Below are positions 1-7,344 of a DNA stretch of 64,000 nt, piece by piece. Made by a program: the position numbers and the translations under genes. This stretch comes from Pseudoflavonifractor sp. AF19-9AC. GTDB lineage: Bacteria; Bacillota; Clostridia; Oscillospirales; Oscillospiraceae. The notes under the pieces were generated by a model. It searched no databases. It had not been told where the DNA came from and saw only the letters and a list, made by a program, of their open reading frames with translations. The number at the start of each line of letters is the position of its first letter. Position 1 is the stretch's first letter. The stretch is from positions 90,276 through 154,275 of the forward strand of contig NZ_QUGI01000002.1 of NCBI RefSeq assembly GCF_003478995.1, read 5' to 3'.

Positions 1-16
1 TTATAGTATCCTTGAA

Positions 17-763
17 TCAGACACATCCCACCGGTTCTCCCCGTTCCTCCGGCAGCAGGCGACGGATTGTCTCCTCATCGGGGTCCAGGTAGAGACGGTG
101 GCGGCTTCCGTCCAACAGCGCGGTATGTCCATCCCAGCGCTCATCCAGATCCACCTCCGCCATGGCGGGAATCCGGCAGGCCTGCAGCAGCTGGGCCGTG
201 TGGCTGTCTACGCTGCCCTTCCGGGCCAAAATGCCCACCACCCGGCTCCGATCCAGCTCCATTACCTCGCTGGGCAGAAATTCCGTGGCCACCAGAATGG
301 CCGGACCGTCCCGCAGGGGATCCAGCAGGTGCTCACCCCGCAGCCGCCAGATGACTCGATAGGTGATATCCCGGAAATCCACCGCCCGGGCCCGCATATA
401 AAGGTTATCCATTTTGGAAAACGCAGCGGCCAGGCGTCCCCCGGTCTCCCACACCGCCCACTCCGCGCAGGTCTTCTCCTGGCGAATAATACGGGCCACC
501 GACTGGACAAAATCGTTATCCTCCAGCATCATGGCATGGATGGCAAAAATGGATGCGGTCTCCTCTCCAATCACTTTGGCGGTTCGGTCGTACAGCGACG
601 CCAGCTCCAGCACGGACAGCCGCTGGGCCTGTTCAAAGCGCTGAATCTCCTCCTCCGGATGGAGGGCAGGAAGGGGCTGGGGGGGCGGCGGAGCCAGACG
701 GCAGAATTTCAGCCGGCCCAACACAGTCTGGTCCAATATGGACTTTCCATGGATCGTCTGCAT
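17..763 (-). CDS. Stand-alone N-terminal half of PTS Enzyme I (phosphohistidine module)
   Basis: The 248-residue product matches the first ~240 residues of PEP-protein phosphotransferase (Enzyme I). Residues ~36-145 correspond to the HPr-binding helical domain (EEEIQRFEQA, then GEETASIFAIHAMMLED). Residues ~150-235 correspond to the phosphohistidine swivelling domain, with SHTA at 187-190, so His188 aligns with the phosphorylated His189 of E. coli EI. The PEP-binding TIM barrel that normally follows (~330 residues) is absent; the frame ends cleanly at a TGA. The start was placed at an ATG preceded by AGGAGGTGAC; a longer frame reaching 814 lacks a comparable site. A promoter lies at 838-866. 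Seen: the domain and conserved His. Inferred: it is a phosphocarrier fed by something other than its own PEP site, or a decaying EI. Whether anything lies downstream is hidden by the window edge. Confidence 0.8.
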   Translation of the reverse strand: MQTIHGKSILDQTVLGRLKFCRLAPPPPQPLPALHPEEEIQRFEQAQRLSVLELASLYDRTAKVIGEETASIFAIHAMMLEDNDFVQSVARIIRQEKTCAEWAVWETGGRLAAAFSKMDNLYMRARAVDFRDITYRVIWRLRGEHLLDPLRDGPAILVATEFLPSEVMELDRSRVVGILARKGSVDSHTAQLLQACRIPAMAEVDLDERWDGHTALLDGSRHRLYLDPDEETIRRLLPEERGEPVGCV

Positions 764-837
764 CCAGTCACCTCCTGCTGTGGTCGCCTCTTTTGGTCCT
801 GCGCATCCATACACCGGGTGCGCGTTGGTTTTTTATG

Positions 838-866
838 ATTATAACGGGCAAAATGAAAAATGTAAA
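838..866 (-). promoter_or_regulatory. Sigma-A-type promoter of the EI-like gene
   Basis: On the minus strand TTTACA (861-866) and TATAAT (838-843) are separated by 17 bases, about 70 bases upstream of the start codon at 763. Confidence 0.7.
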
Positions 867-938
867 CCTTCGATTCTGCATTTTCAGTGAAAACCTGTGT
901 AAAAGTTTTCGTTCCTTTTCCCGGGCCGGGGGTTTGTC

Positions 939-967
939 TTTACTTCAAAAAAGCACTGTGCTATAAT
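939..967 (+). promoter_or_regulatory. Promoter of the aminotransferase
   Basis: TTTACT (939-944) and TATAAT (962-967) are spaced by 17 bases, placing transcription start near 974 and giving a leader of about 145 bases. Confidence 0.65.
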
Positions 968-1118
968 ACAATTTGATCCATTCTTCCGGCGGCTTTTCTC
1001 CATTACGCCGGATTTTCCAGCGCTTTTTCCGGAACGCACCCGGATTTTATGTGCTTGTCCTGCTCCATGTCTATGCACAGGCGGGCGCTTTCATGACTAT
1101 TTATGCAGGAGGTTCTTT

Positions 1119-2303
1119 ATGGTTTCTGAACGTATGCTGGGACTGGGCACGGCCCGGTCTGTCATTCGCGAGCTGTTTGAGTACGGCAAGCAGCGCGCTG
1201 CCGTGGTGGGCCCTGAGAACGTGTTTGACTTCTCCATCGGCAACCCCAGCGTCCCCGCCCCCGACGCCATCAACGAGACGGCCATCCGGATTCTGAAGGA
1301 GCAGCCCGACCTTATCCACTGCTACACCAGCGCCCAGGGCGACGCCGCTGCCCGGCAGCGCTTCGCCGACTCCCTCAATCGCCGCTTTGGCTGTGACTAT
1401 ACCGCCGACAACTTCTACATCACCGTGGGCGCCGCCGCCTCTCTGTGCTGCGTGTTCAACGGTCTCTCCTGCCCCGGGGACGAGTTCATCGTGTTTGCCC
1501 CCTACTTTCCGGAATATAAGGTCTTCATTGAGGGCGCAGGCTCCAAGATGGTGCTGATTCCCCCGGAGATCGAGCACTTCCAGATCGACTTTGACGCCTT
1601 CGAGAAGGCCATCAGCCCCCACACCAAGGGCGTTGTGGTCAACTCCCCCAACAACCCCTCCGGCGTGGTCTATTCCAAGGAGACCCTGGAGAAGCTGGCC
1701 GCCATCCTCACCGCCAAGAGCCAGGAGTACGGTCACCCCATCTACCTCATCTCCGACGAGCCCTACCGGGAGATTGTCTTTGCCGGCTTTGAGGTCTCCT
1801 GGATTCCCCACATCTACAAGGATACCATCGTGTGCTACTCCTTCTCCAAGTCCCTGTCCCTGCCCGGCGAGCGTCTGGGCTATGTGCTGGTGCCCAGCTC
1901 CGTCACCGACTTCCGTGAGGTCTACGCCGCTGTGGCCGGTGCAGGCCGCTCCCTGGGCTATGTGAACGCCCCCAGCCTGTTCCAGCAGGTCACCTCCCTG
2001 TGCTGTGACATGACCAGCGACCTGGCGGTTTACGAGCGCAATTGTCAGCTGTTCACCTCCGCCCTGCGGGAGATGGGCTACCATGTGGCTCAGCCCGGCG
2101 GCGCCTTCTACCTCTTCCCCCGCACCCTGGAGCCCGACGACGTGGCCTTCAGCGAGCGGGCCAAGAAGGACTTTGATCTGCTGCTGGTGCCCGGCTCCGG
2201 CTTCGGTGCCCCCGGCCACGTGCGCATCGCCTACTGCGTGCAGACCGAGACCATCGAGCGCGCCCTGCCCAAGTTCCGCGCTCTGGCCGAGTCCTATCGG
2301 TAA
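1119..2303 (+). CDS. PLP-dependent class I/II aminotransferase
   Basis: The 394-residue protein has the fold-type I aminotransferase pattern: SPNNPSG at 176-182, the cofactor-binding Asp213 in SDEPYRE, the Schiff-base Lys244 in SFSKSLSLPGERLGY and a phosphate-binding Arg252 nearby. Full length for the AspC/AlaT group. It would transfer an amino group from an amino acid to a 2-oxo acid in the cytoplasm; the substrate cannot be read from the sequence (aspartate, alanine or aromatic are possible). An AGGAGG site sits just before the ATG. It is transcribed alone, with its own promoter at 939-967 and a terminator directly after the stop. Confidence 0.9.
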   Translation: MVSERMLGLGTARSVIRELFEYGKQRAAVVGPENVFDFSIGNPSVPAPDAINETAIRILKEQPDLIHCYTSAQGDAAARQRFADSLNRRFGCDYTADNFYITVGAAASLCCVFNGLSCPGDEFIVFAPYFPEYKVFIEGAGSKMVLIPPEIEHFQIDFDAFEKAISPHTKGVVVNSPNNPSGVVYSKETLEKLAAILTAKSQEYGHPIYLISDEPYREIVFAGFEVSWIPHIYKDTIVCYSFSKSLSLPGERLGYVLVPSSVTDFREVYAAVAGAGRSLGYVNAPSLFQQVTSLCCDMTSDLAVYERNCQLFTSALREMGYHVAQPGGAFYLFPRTLEPDDVAFSERAKKDFDLLLVPGSGFGAPGHVRIAYCVQTETIERALPKFRALAESYR

Positions 2304-2323
2304 AATCCACATCTGTTTTTTGT

Positions 2324-2360
2324 AAAAAGTGCGTTCAGGCTTACCTAGACGCACTTTTTT
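2324..2360 (+). terminator. Intrinsic terminator after the aminotransferase
   Basis: AAAAAGTGCGT (2324-2334) pairs with ACGCACTTTTT (2349-2359) followed by a T run. Confidence 0.85.
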
Positions 2361-2485
2361 ACTGATTTTTTTCGGATTCCGGTTTGATTTTCATGGATTT
2401 CACATCTATTCAAACCACCGGTTTTCCTGTATGATATGGCTGTAATGAGAGAAGCTAATACCAATTTCCCATAGGAGGAAATCTG

Positions 2486-3910
2486 ATGATGAGAAAAACT
2501 AAGATTATTTGTACTCTGGGCCCCGCCGTCAACAATGAGAAAATGATCCGCAAGCTCATCCTCAACGGCATGAACGCAGCCCGCTTTAATTTTTCCCACG
2601 GTGACCATGAGGAGCACCTGGGTCGTCTGAATATGCTCAAGTCCATCCGGGACACTATGGGCTACCCCGTGGCCACCATTCTGGACACCAAGGGGCCCGA
2701 AATCCGCATCAAGTCCTTTGGCGTCAAGTCCATCACCCTGGAGGCTGGCGCTCTCTTCACCCTCACCACCCGGGAAGTGGAGGGAACCGGCGAGATCGTC
2801 TCCGTCACCTACCCCAAGCTCCACGAGGAGGTGGGCCCCGGCCAGGAGATTCTCATTGACGACGGCCTGGTGGCCATCCGGGTAGAGGAAATTCAGGGCC
2901 AGGATATCCTGTGCCGGGTGGAAAACGGAGGCTCCCTGTCCTCCAACAAATCCATCAATATCCCCGGCGTCCACATCCACCTGCCCGCTCTCACGGACAA
3001 GGACATCGCCGACATCCAGTTCGGTGTGGAAAATGACTTTGATTTCATTGCCGCCTCCTTTGTCCGCCGGGCAGCCGACGTAGAGGCTGTTCGGGACGTG
3101 CTCCACGCCTGCGGCGGCGATGACGTGCGCATCATTGCCAAAATTGAGAACCAGGAGGGCGTGGACAACATCGATGAGATCCTGGCCGCTGCCGACGGCA
3201 TCATGGTGGCCCGGGGCGACCTGGGCGTGGAAATCCCCGCCGCCCGGGTGCCCATTCTCCAGAAGCAGATGATCCGCAAGGGTCTGCAGTCGGGCAAGCC
3301 GGTAATCACCGCCACCCAGATGCTGGACTCCATGATGCGCAACCCCCGTCCCACCCGGGCCGAGGTGTCCGATGTGGCCAATGCCGTCTTTGACGGAACC
3401 AGCTGCGTCATGCTCTCCGGCGAGACGGCCAACGGCAAGTACCCCATCGAGGCCCTCACCGCCATGGGCGAGATCGTGGAGGAGGCCGAGGGCTCCATCC
3501 ACTACTGGCGCCAGTTCCAGAAGCAGCGCGTGGTCCCCGCCTCCAACATCAACGACGCCATCACCCACACCTGCTGCCTCACTGCCAAGGACCTGGACGC
3601 CAAGGCCATCCTGGCCGCCACCAACTCCGGCCGCACCGCCCGGAACATCTGCCGCTTCCGTCCCGCCTGCCCGGTGGCCGCCCTCACCATGCACGAGAAG
3701 GTGCGCCGCCAGCTGGCCATCAGCTGGGGCGTGGTGCCCTTCCTCACCGGAGAGGTCACCTCCACCGACCGTATCTTCTCCCTGTCCGCTGAGGTGGCCC
3801 TGAAAGAGGGCCTGGTGGAGAAGGGAGACACCGTGGTCATTACCGCCGGCGTCCCCCTGGGCAAGAGCGGTTCCACCAACCTCATCAAGGCTCAGATCAT
3901 CGGCCAGTAA
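2486..3910 (+). CDS. pyk: Pyruvate kinase
   Basis: The product makes pyruvate and ATP from phosphoenolpyruvate and ADP, the last step of glycolysis. The N terminus (RKTKIICTLGPA), the MNAARFNFSHG segment, DTKGPEIR and the active-site helix (EIPAARVPILQKQMIRK, then TATQMLDSM) are all classical. At 474 residues it ends after the usual C-terminal allosteric domain and lacks the extra PEP-utilizing domain of the long Bacillus form. The start is the first of two adjacent ATGs, seven bases after AGGAGG (2473-2478). A possible -10 (TATGAT, 2430-2435) lies upstream without a convincing -35. It appears monocistronic and is followed by two T-less hairpins. Confidence 0.97.
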   Translation: MMRKTKIICTLGPAVNNEKMIRKLILNGMNAARFNFSHGDHEEHLGRLNMLKSIRDTMGYPVATILDTKGPEIRIKSFGVKSITLEAGALFTLTTREVEGTGEIVSVTYPKLHEEVGPGQEILIDDGLVAIRVEEIQGQDILCRVENGGSLSSNKSINIPGVHIHLPALTDKDIADIQFGVENDFDFIAASFVRRAADVEAVRDVLHACGGDDVRIIAKIENQEGVDNIDEILAAADGIMVARGDLGVEIPAARVPILQKQMIRKGLQSGKPVITATQMLDSMMRNPRPTRAEVSDVANAVFDGTSCVMLSGETANGKYPIEALTAMGEIVEEAEGSIHYWRQFQKQRVVPASNINDAITHTCCLTAKDLDAKAILAATNSGRTARNICRFRPACPVAALTMHEKVRRQLAISWGVVPFLTGEVTSTDRIFSLSAEVALKEGLVEKGDTVVITAGVPLGKSGSTNLIKAQIIGQ

Positions 3911-3958
3911 ACTCTGGCTCTCCCTGCCCCCTCCGGGGTAACGGAATAAAAATCAGAC

Positions 3959-4017
3959 GGCGGAAGCACTTCACCGTGCTCCCGCCGCTTGGGCGCCGTC
4001 TCTGAAGGGACGGCGCC
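3959..4017. terminator. Two tandem GC-rich hairpins after pyk
   Basis: GGCGGAAGCAC (3959-3969) pairs with GTGCTCCCGCC (3975-3985) with one mismatch, and GGCGCCGTC (3992-4000) pairs perfectly with GACGGCGCC (4009-4017). Neither has a T run, so they may be 3' stabilising stems or a weak/Rho-aided terminator. The second ends just before the next gene. Confidence 0.5.
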
Positions 4018-4062
4018 TTAGCTGTGTGTTGTGAAATGAGAATATGGACGGTGTATCACGAT

Positions 4063-5178
4063 ATGTCATCCTTTATCCGCTTTCTGAAACAGGAGACGGT
4101 GCTGGTGGTAGCTTGGGTGCTGGCCCTGGCCTCCATGGCACTGGTGCCGCCGGACGGCTCTTACCTGGGTTACATAGATTTTGAAACATTGGGCCTGCTC
4201 TTCGCCCTCATGGCGGTGATGACCGGCCTGCGAGGGCTGGGCGTGTTCAGCCGGATGGGACGGATGGTGCTCTCCCATACCGGCTCCACCCAACAGCTGG
4301 AGAGTGTGCTGGTTTTCCTCCCCTTCTTTACCAGTATGGCAGTGACCAACGACGTGGCCCTCATCACCTTCGTTCCCTTCGCCCTGGAGGTGCTGGACCT
4401 GGTGGGCCAGCGGAATCGGATCATCCCCGTGGTCGCCCTTCAGACCATTGCCGCCAACCTGGGCAGCATGGCCACCCCCATCGGCAATCCCCAGAACCTA
4501 TACCTCTATTCCCACTATGGTCTGCATCCGGCAGACTTTTTTCGCCTCATTTTTCCGCTGACCCTGGCCTCCGCCCTGCTGCTGGCACTCCTCCTCCTGC
4601 TGAACAAGTCCCGCCCCCTGGCTGCTGCCCCTCAACTGGAGGAGGAGAACTCCACCGGGCGGCAGTCCCTGCTTTGGGGCTACGGAGCGCTGTTTCTGCT
4701 CTGTCTGGGGTCGGTGGGCGGCCTCATCCCCGTGTGGCTTCCCTGTCTGGCCGTTCTGCTGTTTACCGCAGTCCTGGATCGAGGCGTGCTGCCCCGGGTG
4801 GACTACGCCCTGCTCTTGACCTTTGTGGGCTTTTTCCTCTTTGTGGGCAATCTGGGCCGCCTCCCCGCGTTCCGGTCCCTTCTTGAGCAGGTTCTTTACC
4901 ACCACGAGGTGGTCTGCGCCATTCTTGCAAGCCAGGTCATCAGCAACGTTCCCGCCGCTCTGCTCCTCTCCGGCTTCACCGACCAGGGGCAGGCCCTGCT
5001 GGTGGGCACCAATCTGGGCGGTCTGGGCACGCTGATCGCCTCCATGGCCAGCCTGATCTCCTATAAATATGTGGTCCGGGCTCTGCCCGGCAAAAAGGGC
5101 CGGTATCTTTTGTGGTTCACCGCGGCCAACGTGCTGTTTCTGGTCATTCTGCTCCTACTTTACGGCTTACTGTTCTAA
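4063..5178 (+). CDS. SLC13/ArsB-like anion permease
   Basis: The ~371-residue protein is almost entirely hydrophobic with about ten membrane segments. It carries the ion-transporter-superfamily signature: TNDVALITFVPF in the first half, ANLGSMATPIGNPQNLYLYS after it, and SNVPAALLLSG plus TNLGGLGTLIASMASLISYK near the C terminus. This family (CitMHS/ArsB/SLC13) exports or imports anions such as dicarboxylates, arsenite or sulfate, usually coupled to Na+ or H+; the substrate here is not readable. The start is uncertain: in-frame ATGs occur at 4036 and 4063 and a GTG at 4024, none with a strong ribosome site; 4063 was chosen because it fits the family N terminus. It precedes a run of other ion-coupled carriers. 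Confidence 0.8.
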   Translation: MSSFIRFLKQETVLVVAWVLALASMALVPPDGSYLGYIDFETLGLLFALMAVMTGLRGLGVFSRMGRMVLSHTGSTQQLESVLVFLPFFTSMAVTNDVALITFVPFALEVLDLVGQRNRIIPVVALQTIAANLGSMATPIGNPQNLYLYSHYGLHPADFFRLIFPLTLASALLLALLLLLNKSRPLAAAPQLEEENSTGRQSLLWGYGALFLLCLGSVGGLIPVWLPCLAVLLFTAVLDRGVLPRVDYALLLTFVGFFLFVGNLGRLPAFRSLLEQVLYHHEVVCAILASQVISNVPAALLLSGFTDQGQALLVGTNLGGLGTLIASMASLISYKYVVRALPGKKGRYLLWFTAANVLFLVILLLLYGLLF

Positions 5179-5191
5179 TCCTCCAAATATT

Positions 5192-5227
5192 AAAAAGGGC
5201 TGCCCGCAACTTGGGGCAGCCCTTTTT
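5192..5227. terminator. Bidirectional terminator between convergent transporter genes
   Basis: AAAAAGGGCTGCCC (5192-5205) pairs with GGGGCAGCCCTTTTT (5213-5227). A/T runs on both flanks serve both convergent genes. Confidence 0.9.
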
Positions 5228-5252
5228 ACGCTTGGTTTATTAAAACAACGGC

Positions 5253-6560
5253 TTACAGGAACTGAGCCGCAACAATAGCAGCAATCATCAGAGGGATGTT
5301 GAAGTGCAGGAAGGTGGGCACGCAGGTATCCCAGATGTGATCGTGCTGGCCGTCAGCATTCAGACCGGACGTGGGGCCAAGAGTGGTGTCGGAAGCGGGG
5401 GAACCGGCATCGCCCAGAGCAGCAGCGGCGGACATCAGAATGATGGTAGCGGCAGGAGAGAAGCCAATCTGCTCACACAGAGGCACGAACAGAACGGCCA
5501 GAACAGGAACGGTACCGAAGGAGGTGCCGATGCCCATGGTAACCAGCAGGCCGATGAGGGTGATTACAGTGGCAGCGATCCACTTGTTGCCGCCCATGGC
5601 GTGGATACCGGCCTCAACCAGGGCCTCGACGCCGCCGGTGGCCTTCATAACCTCGGCGTAACCGCCGGCAATCAGCATCACGAAAGCAATGAGGCCCATG
5701 AGCTGGACACCGCCGGCCAGCTGGTCGTCAATCTGGTTCCACTTGATGGCGCCGAAGACGATCATGACCATGATGCCGGCCAGAGCGGACAGGGCCAGGT
5801 TCTGAGTGATGACCTGAACCACAACCACCACAACAGCGGCGGCCATGGTGATGTAGTGACGGTACTCCAGAGTTTCGCTGATAGCGTCAGCGGCGGAAGT
5901 ATCGGCCTCCAGCATCTTGTACTCGCGGGGCTTACGGTAAGTAATAAACACAGCGATGAGCAGGCCAACGATCATGGAAGCCGCCAGAATCCAGTTGACG
6001 GAAGCAATCTGGTTAATGGTAACAGGCATGCCGTTCTCGGTCAGGTTGTTCATGATGATCTCCTGGAACTGCAGACCGAAACCGAAGGGGATGGCGATGT
6101 AGGGGGCCTTGTGGCCGAAGGCCAGACAGCAGGCCGCAGCGCGGCGGTCCAGCTTCATCTGATTCATCATGGCCAGCATGGGGGGAATCAGAATGGGAAT
6201 GTAAGCGATATGAACAGGAATCAGGTTCTGGGACAGGCAGGCGATGATGGTGATGGCGCCCAGCAGAATCAGCTTCTTGCCGCCGATGATCCGGGAGAGC
6301 TTCTTGGAAAGAATCTCAGCCAGGCCGGTGGTGGCAATGGCAGTGGCAAAGGTACCCAGAAGGATGTAAGACAGAGCGGTGGTGGCGTTACCGGAGAAGC
6401 CACCGGTCAGGGTTCCCATGATGGTGGGAATGTCCATGCCGCCCACCAGGCCGCCCGCCACACAGGCGATGAGCATGGCCAGCAGCACGTTCAGCTTCAG
6501 CAAGCTGAGGACACACAGGACAATAACGGATATGGTTACGGGGTTGGTTAAAATTTCCAT
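5253..6560 (-). CDS. Na+/H+ antiporter family protein (YuiF/NhaC-like)
   Basis: The 435-residue polytopic membrane protein has about ten to twelve hydrophobic segments. It matches the YuiF-type antiporter group: the N-terminal LKLNVLLAMLIACVAGGLVGG, the conserved PYIAIPFGFGLQFQEI segment, and the C-terminal GTSFGTVPVLA and LGDAGSPASDTTLGPTSGLN stretches. It is expected to exchange cytoplasmic Na+ for protons; some relatives carry amino acids instead, so the cargo is not certain. The start ATG follows GGAAGAGGAGA. It is transcribed from a good promoter at 6731-6759 and has a leader of about 160 bases with a nested hairpin (6604-6719), suggesting RNA-level control. A second, different antiporter lies divergently at 7345. 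Confidence 0.85.
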   Translation of the reverse strand: MEILTNPVTISVIVLCVLSLLKLNVLLAMLIACVAGGLVGGMDIPTIMGTLTGGFSGNATTALSYILLGTFATAIATTGLAEILSKKLSRIIGGKKLILLGAITIIACLSQNLIPVHIAYIPILIPPMLAMMNQMKLDRRAAACCLAFGHKAPYIAIPFGFGLQFQEIIMNNLTENGMPVTINQIASVNWILAASMIVGLLIAVFITYRKPREYKMLEADTSAADAISETLEYRHYITMAAAVVVVVVQVITQNLALSALAGIMVMIVFGAIKWNQIDDQLAGGVQLMGLIAFVMLIAGGYAEVMKATGGVEALVEAGIHAMGGNKWIAATVITLIGLLVTMGIGTSFGTVPVLAVLFVPLCEQIGFSPAATIILMSAAAALGDAGSPASDTTLGPTSGLNADGQHDHIWDTCVPTFLHFNIPLMIAAIVAAQFL

Positions 6561-6603
6561 AAACTGTTCTCCTCTTCCTTTCTTGTTCTCGGCTTCGTTG
6601 GGT

Positions 6604-6719
6604 GCCCCACGTTTCTCCCTTCTCTTTACCGATACAAAACGGCATGGCCTTTGTCTTTTGGTTTATCGCCTCCAGGAAAAGCCATGTCGTCTCACCAAGC
6701 GTTTGTATCATTGTGGGGC
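6604..6719 (-). ncRNA. Structured 5' leader RNA (candidate riboswitch) of the YuiF-type antiporter
   Basis: Reading the minus strand, three nested helices form one long arm. The basal helix is GCCCCAC (6713-6719) with GTGGGGC (6604-6610). The middle helix is GATACAAACG (6700-6709) with CGTTTTGTATC (6631-6641), with one bulged base. The upper helix is CATGGCTTTT (6677-6686) with AAAGGCCATG (6643-6652), again with one bulge. They are separated by strongly asymmetric purine-rich internal loops (GGTGAGACGA on one side, ~20 bases around GAGAAGGGAGAAA on the other). There is no T run, so it is not a terminator. Seen: the pairing. Inferred: ligand- or ion-sensing leader. Confidence 0.55.
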
Positions 6720-6730
6720 TTTCTGTCATT

Positions 6731-6759
6731 ATCATACCACACGTTTTGTCTTATATCAA
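6731..6759 (-). promoter_or_regulatory. Promoter of the YuiF-type antiporter
   Basis: Minus-strand TTGATA (6754-6759) and TATGAT (6731-6736) are separated by 17 bases. Start of transcription would be near 6724, just before the structured leader. Confidence 0.8.
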
Positions 6760-7177
6760 CAAAAATTTTCTTTCCCCCAAGATCTTGTTTGTGCGCTATT
6801 GCAACTATTTAACGTTGTGTTAGCACATTGCATCAACAAAGTGACAGTTTTTTTGATCTTTTTTTATTCACTTTTTCATCTAGCTAAATTGCCCATGTTT
6901 TATGTCTCTGTTCCTCTGTCTTTCCATCCGTCTGCACATTTTCGCTCCGTTTCATATGGAGAAACCCGGAAGGCACTCCGGTTCCGCCAACCTCTTTCCT
7001 GCCGAATGCCGCCCCCTTTCTGACCGAGCCGTCTATGAATTTAATTTCATATTATTCTTTTTTTATTCGTTTCTTGTGATAGTTTGTTAGTGTATCAGAG
7101 CGCTAGTTCCATAGATAACATATACAAAATCGGGCTATTTTAGGGCTATATTTTTATTCGATTTTTACAACTGACAG

Positions 7178-7186
7178 TGCTATAAT
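7178..7186 (+). promoter_or_regulatory. Extended -10 promoter of the NhaC-type antiporter
   Basis: TGCTATAAT is a consensus extended -10 element (TGnTATAAT). No good -35 is present at the usual distance. It gives a leader of about 150 bases. Confidence 0.65.
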
Positions 7187-7206
7187 TTGGTTTAGAACGG
7201 ATTCCG

Positions 7207-7319
7207 GCTGGCAAAAACCCTGCCTCGTACCTAACACTTTCCGCCCTGGCGGACCAGCACACCGAGAGGAGAGCGGTGTATGGACAGGGGTTAGGGATCC
7301 CACACCTTAGGCTGAGGGA
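7207..7319 (+). ncRNA. Structured 5' leader RNA (candidate riboswitch) of the NhaC-type antiporter
   Basis: Two perfect hairpins, TCCGC/GCGGA (7240-7253) and ACACCG/CGGTGT (7259-7279, GA-rich loop), sit inside an enclosing helix, making a three-way junction. The enclosing helix can be built two ways: AACCCTG (7216-7222) with CAGGGGTT (7285-7292), or CCTAAC (7230-7235) with GTTAGG (7290-7295). These use overlapping 3' strands and are mutually exclusive. GCTGG (7207-7211) can also pair with CCAGC (7254-7258), possibly as a pseudoknot, and TCCC/GGGA (7298-7319) forms a further stem near the ribosome site. Alternative pairings upstream of an ion antiporter are typical of riboswitches; the class is not identified. 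Confidence 0.5.
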
Positions 7320-7344
7320 ATGTAAAGAAAAGAGGGAATTATTT

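Larger units (their letters stand above)
764..1118. other. Divergent intergenic region with two promoters
   Basis: This 355-base gap separates the EI-like gene from the aminotransferase. It holds one promoter for each strand and a ~145-base aminotransferase leader. The leader contains a 7-bp hairpin (TCCGGCG 985-991 with CGCCGGA 1006-1012). No further gene is visible. Confidence 0.6.
6561..7344. other. Divergent regulatory region between two antiporter genes
   Basis: This 784-base gap holds, from left to right, the structured leader and promoter of the minus-strand antiporter (6604-6759), about 400 bases of AT- and pyrimidine-rich DNA without a credible gene (6760-7177), and the extended -10 promoter and structured leader of the plus-strand NhaC gene (7178-7344). 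No promoter or coding signal was seen in the central part. Confidence 0.6.

Noticed and set aside
1101..2354. Long open frame on the minus strand opposite the aminotransferase
   Set aside because: It is Gly/Val/Leu/His-rich shadow coding caused by GC-biased codons of the plus-strand gene, and has no ribosome site or family pattern.
6760..7177. Small genes in the AT-rich gap between the antiporters
   Set aside because: Short frames here are Phe/Ser/Leu-rich, without ribosome sites or recognisable patterns.
7195..7344. TPP riboswitch in the nhaC leader because of GGCTGAGGG
   Set aside because: The rest of the thi-box consensus is absent and the gene is an antiporter; the match is too short.
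7276..7344. N-terminal extension of the NhaC protein
   Set aside because: It would place the start inside the structured leader and lacks a ribosome site; the ATG at 7345 fits the family N terminus.
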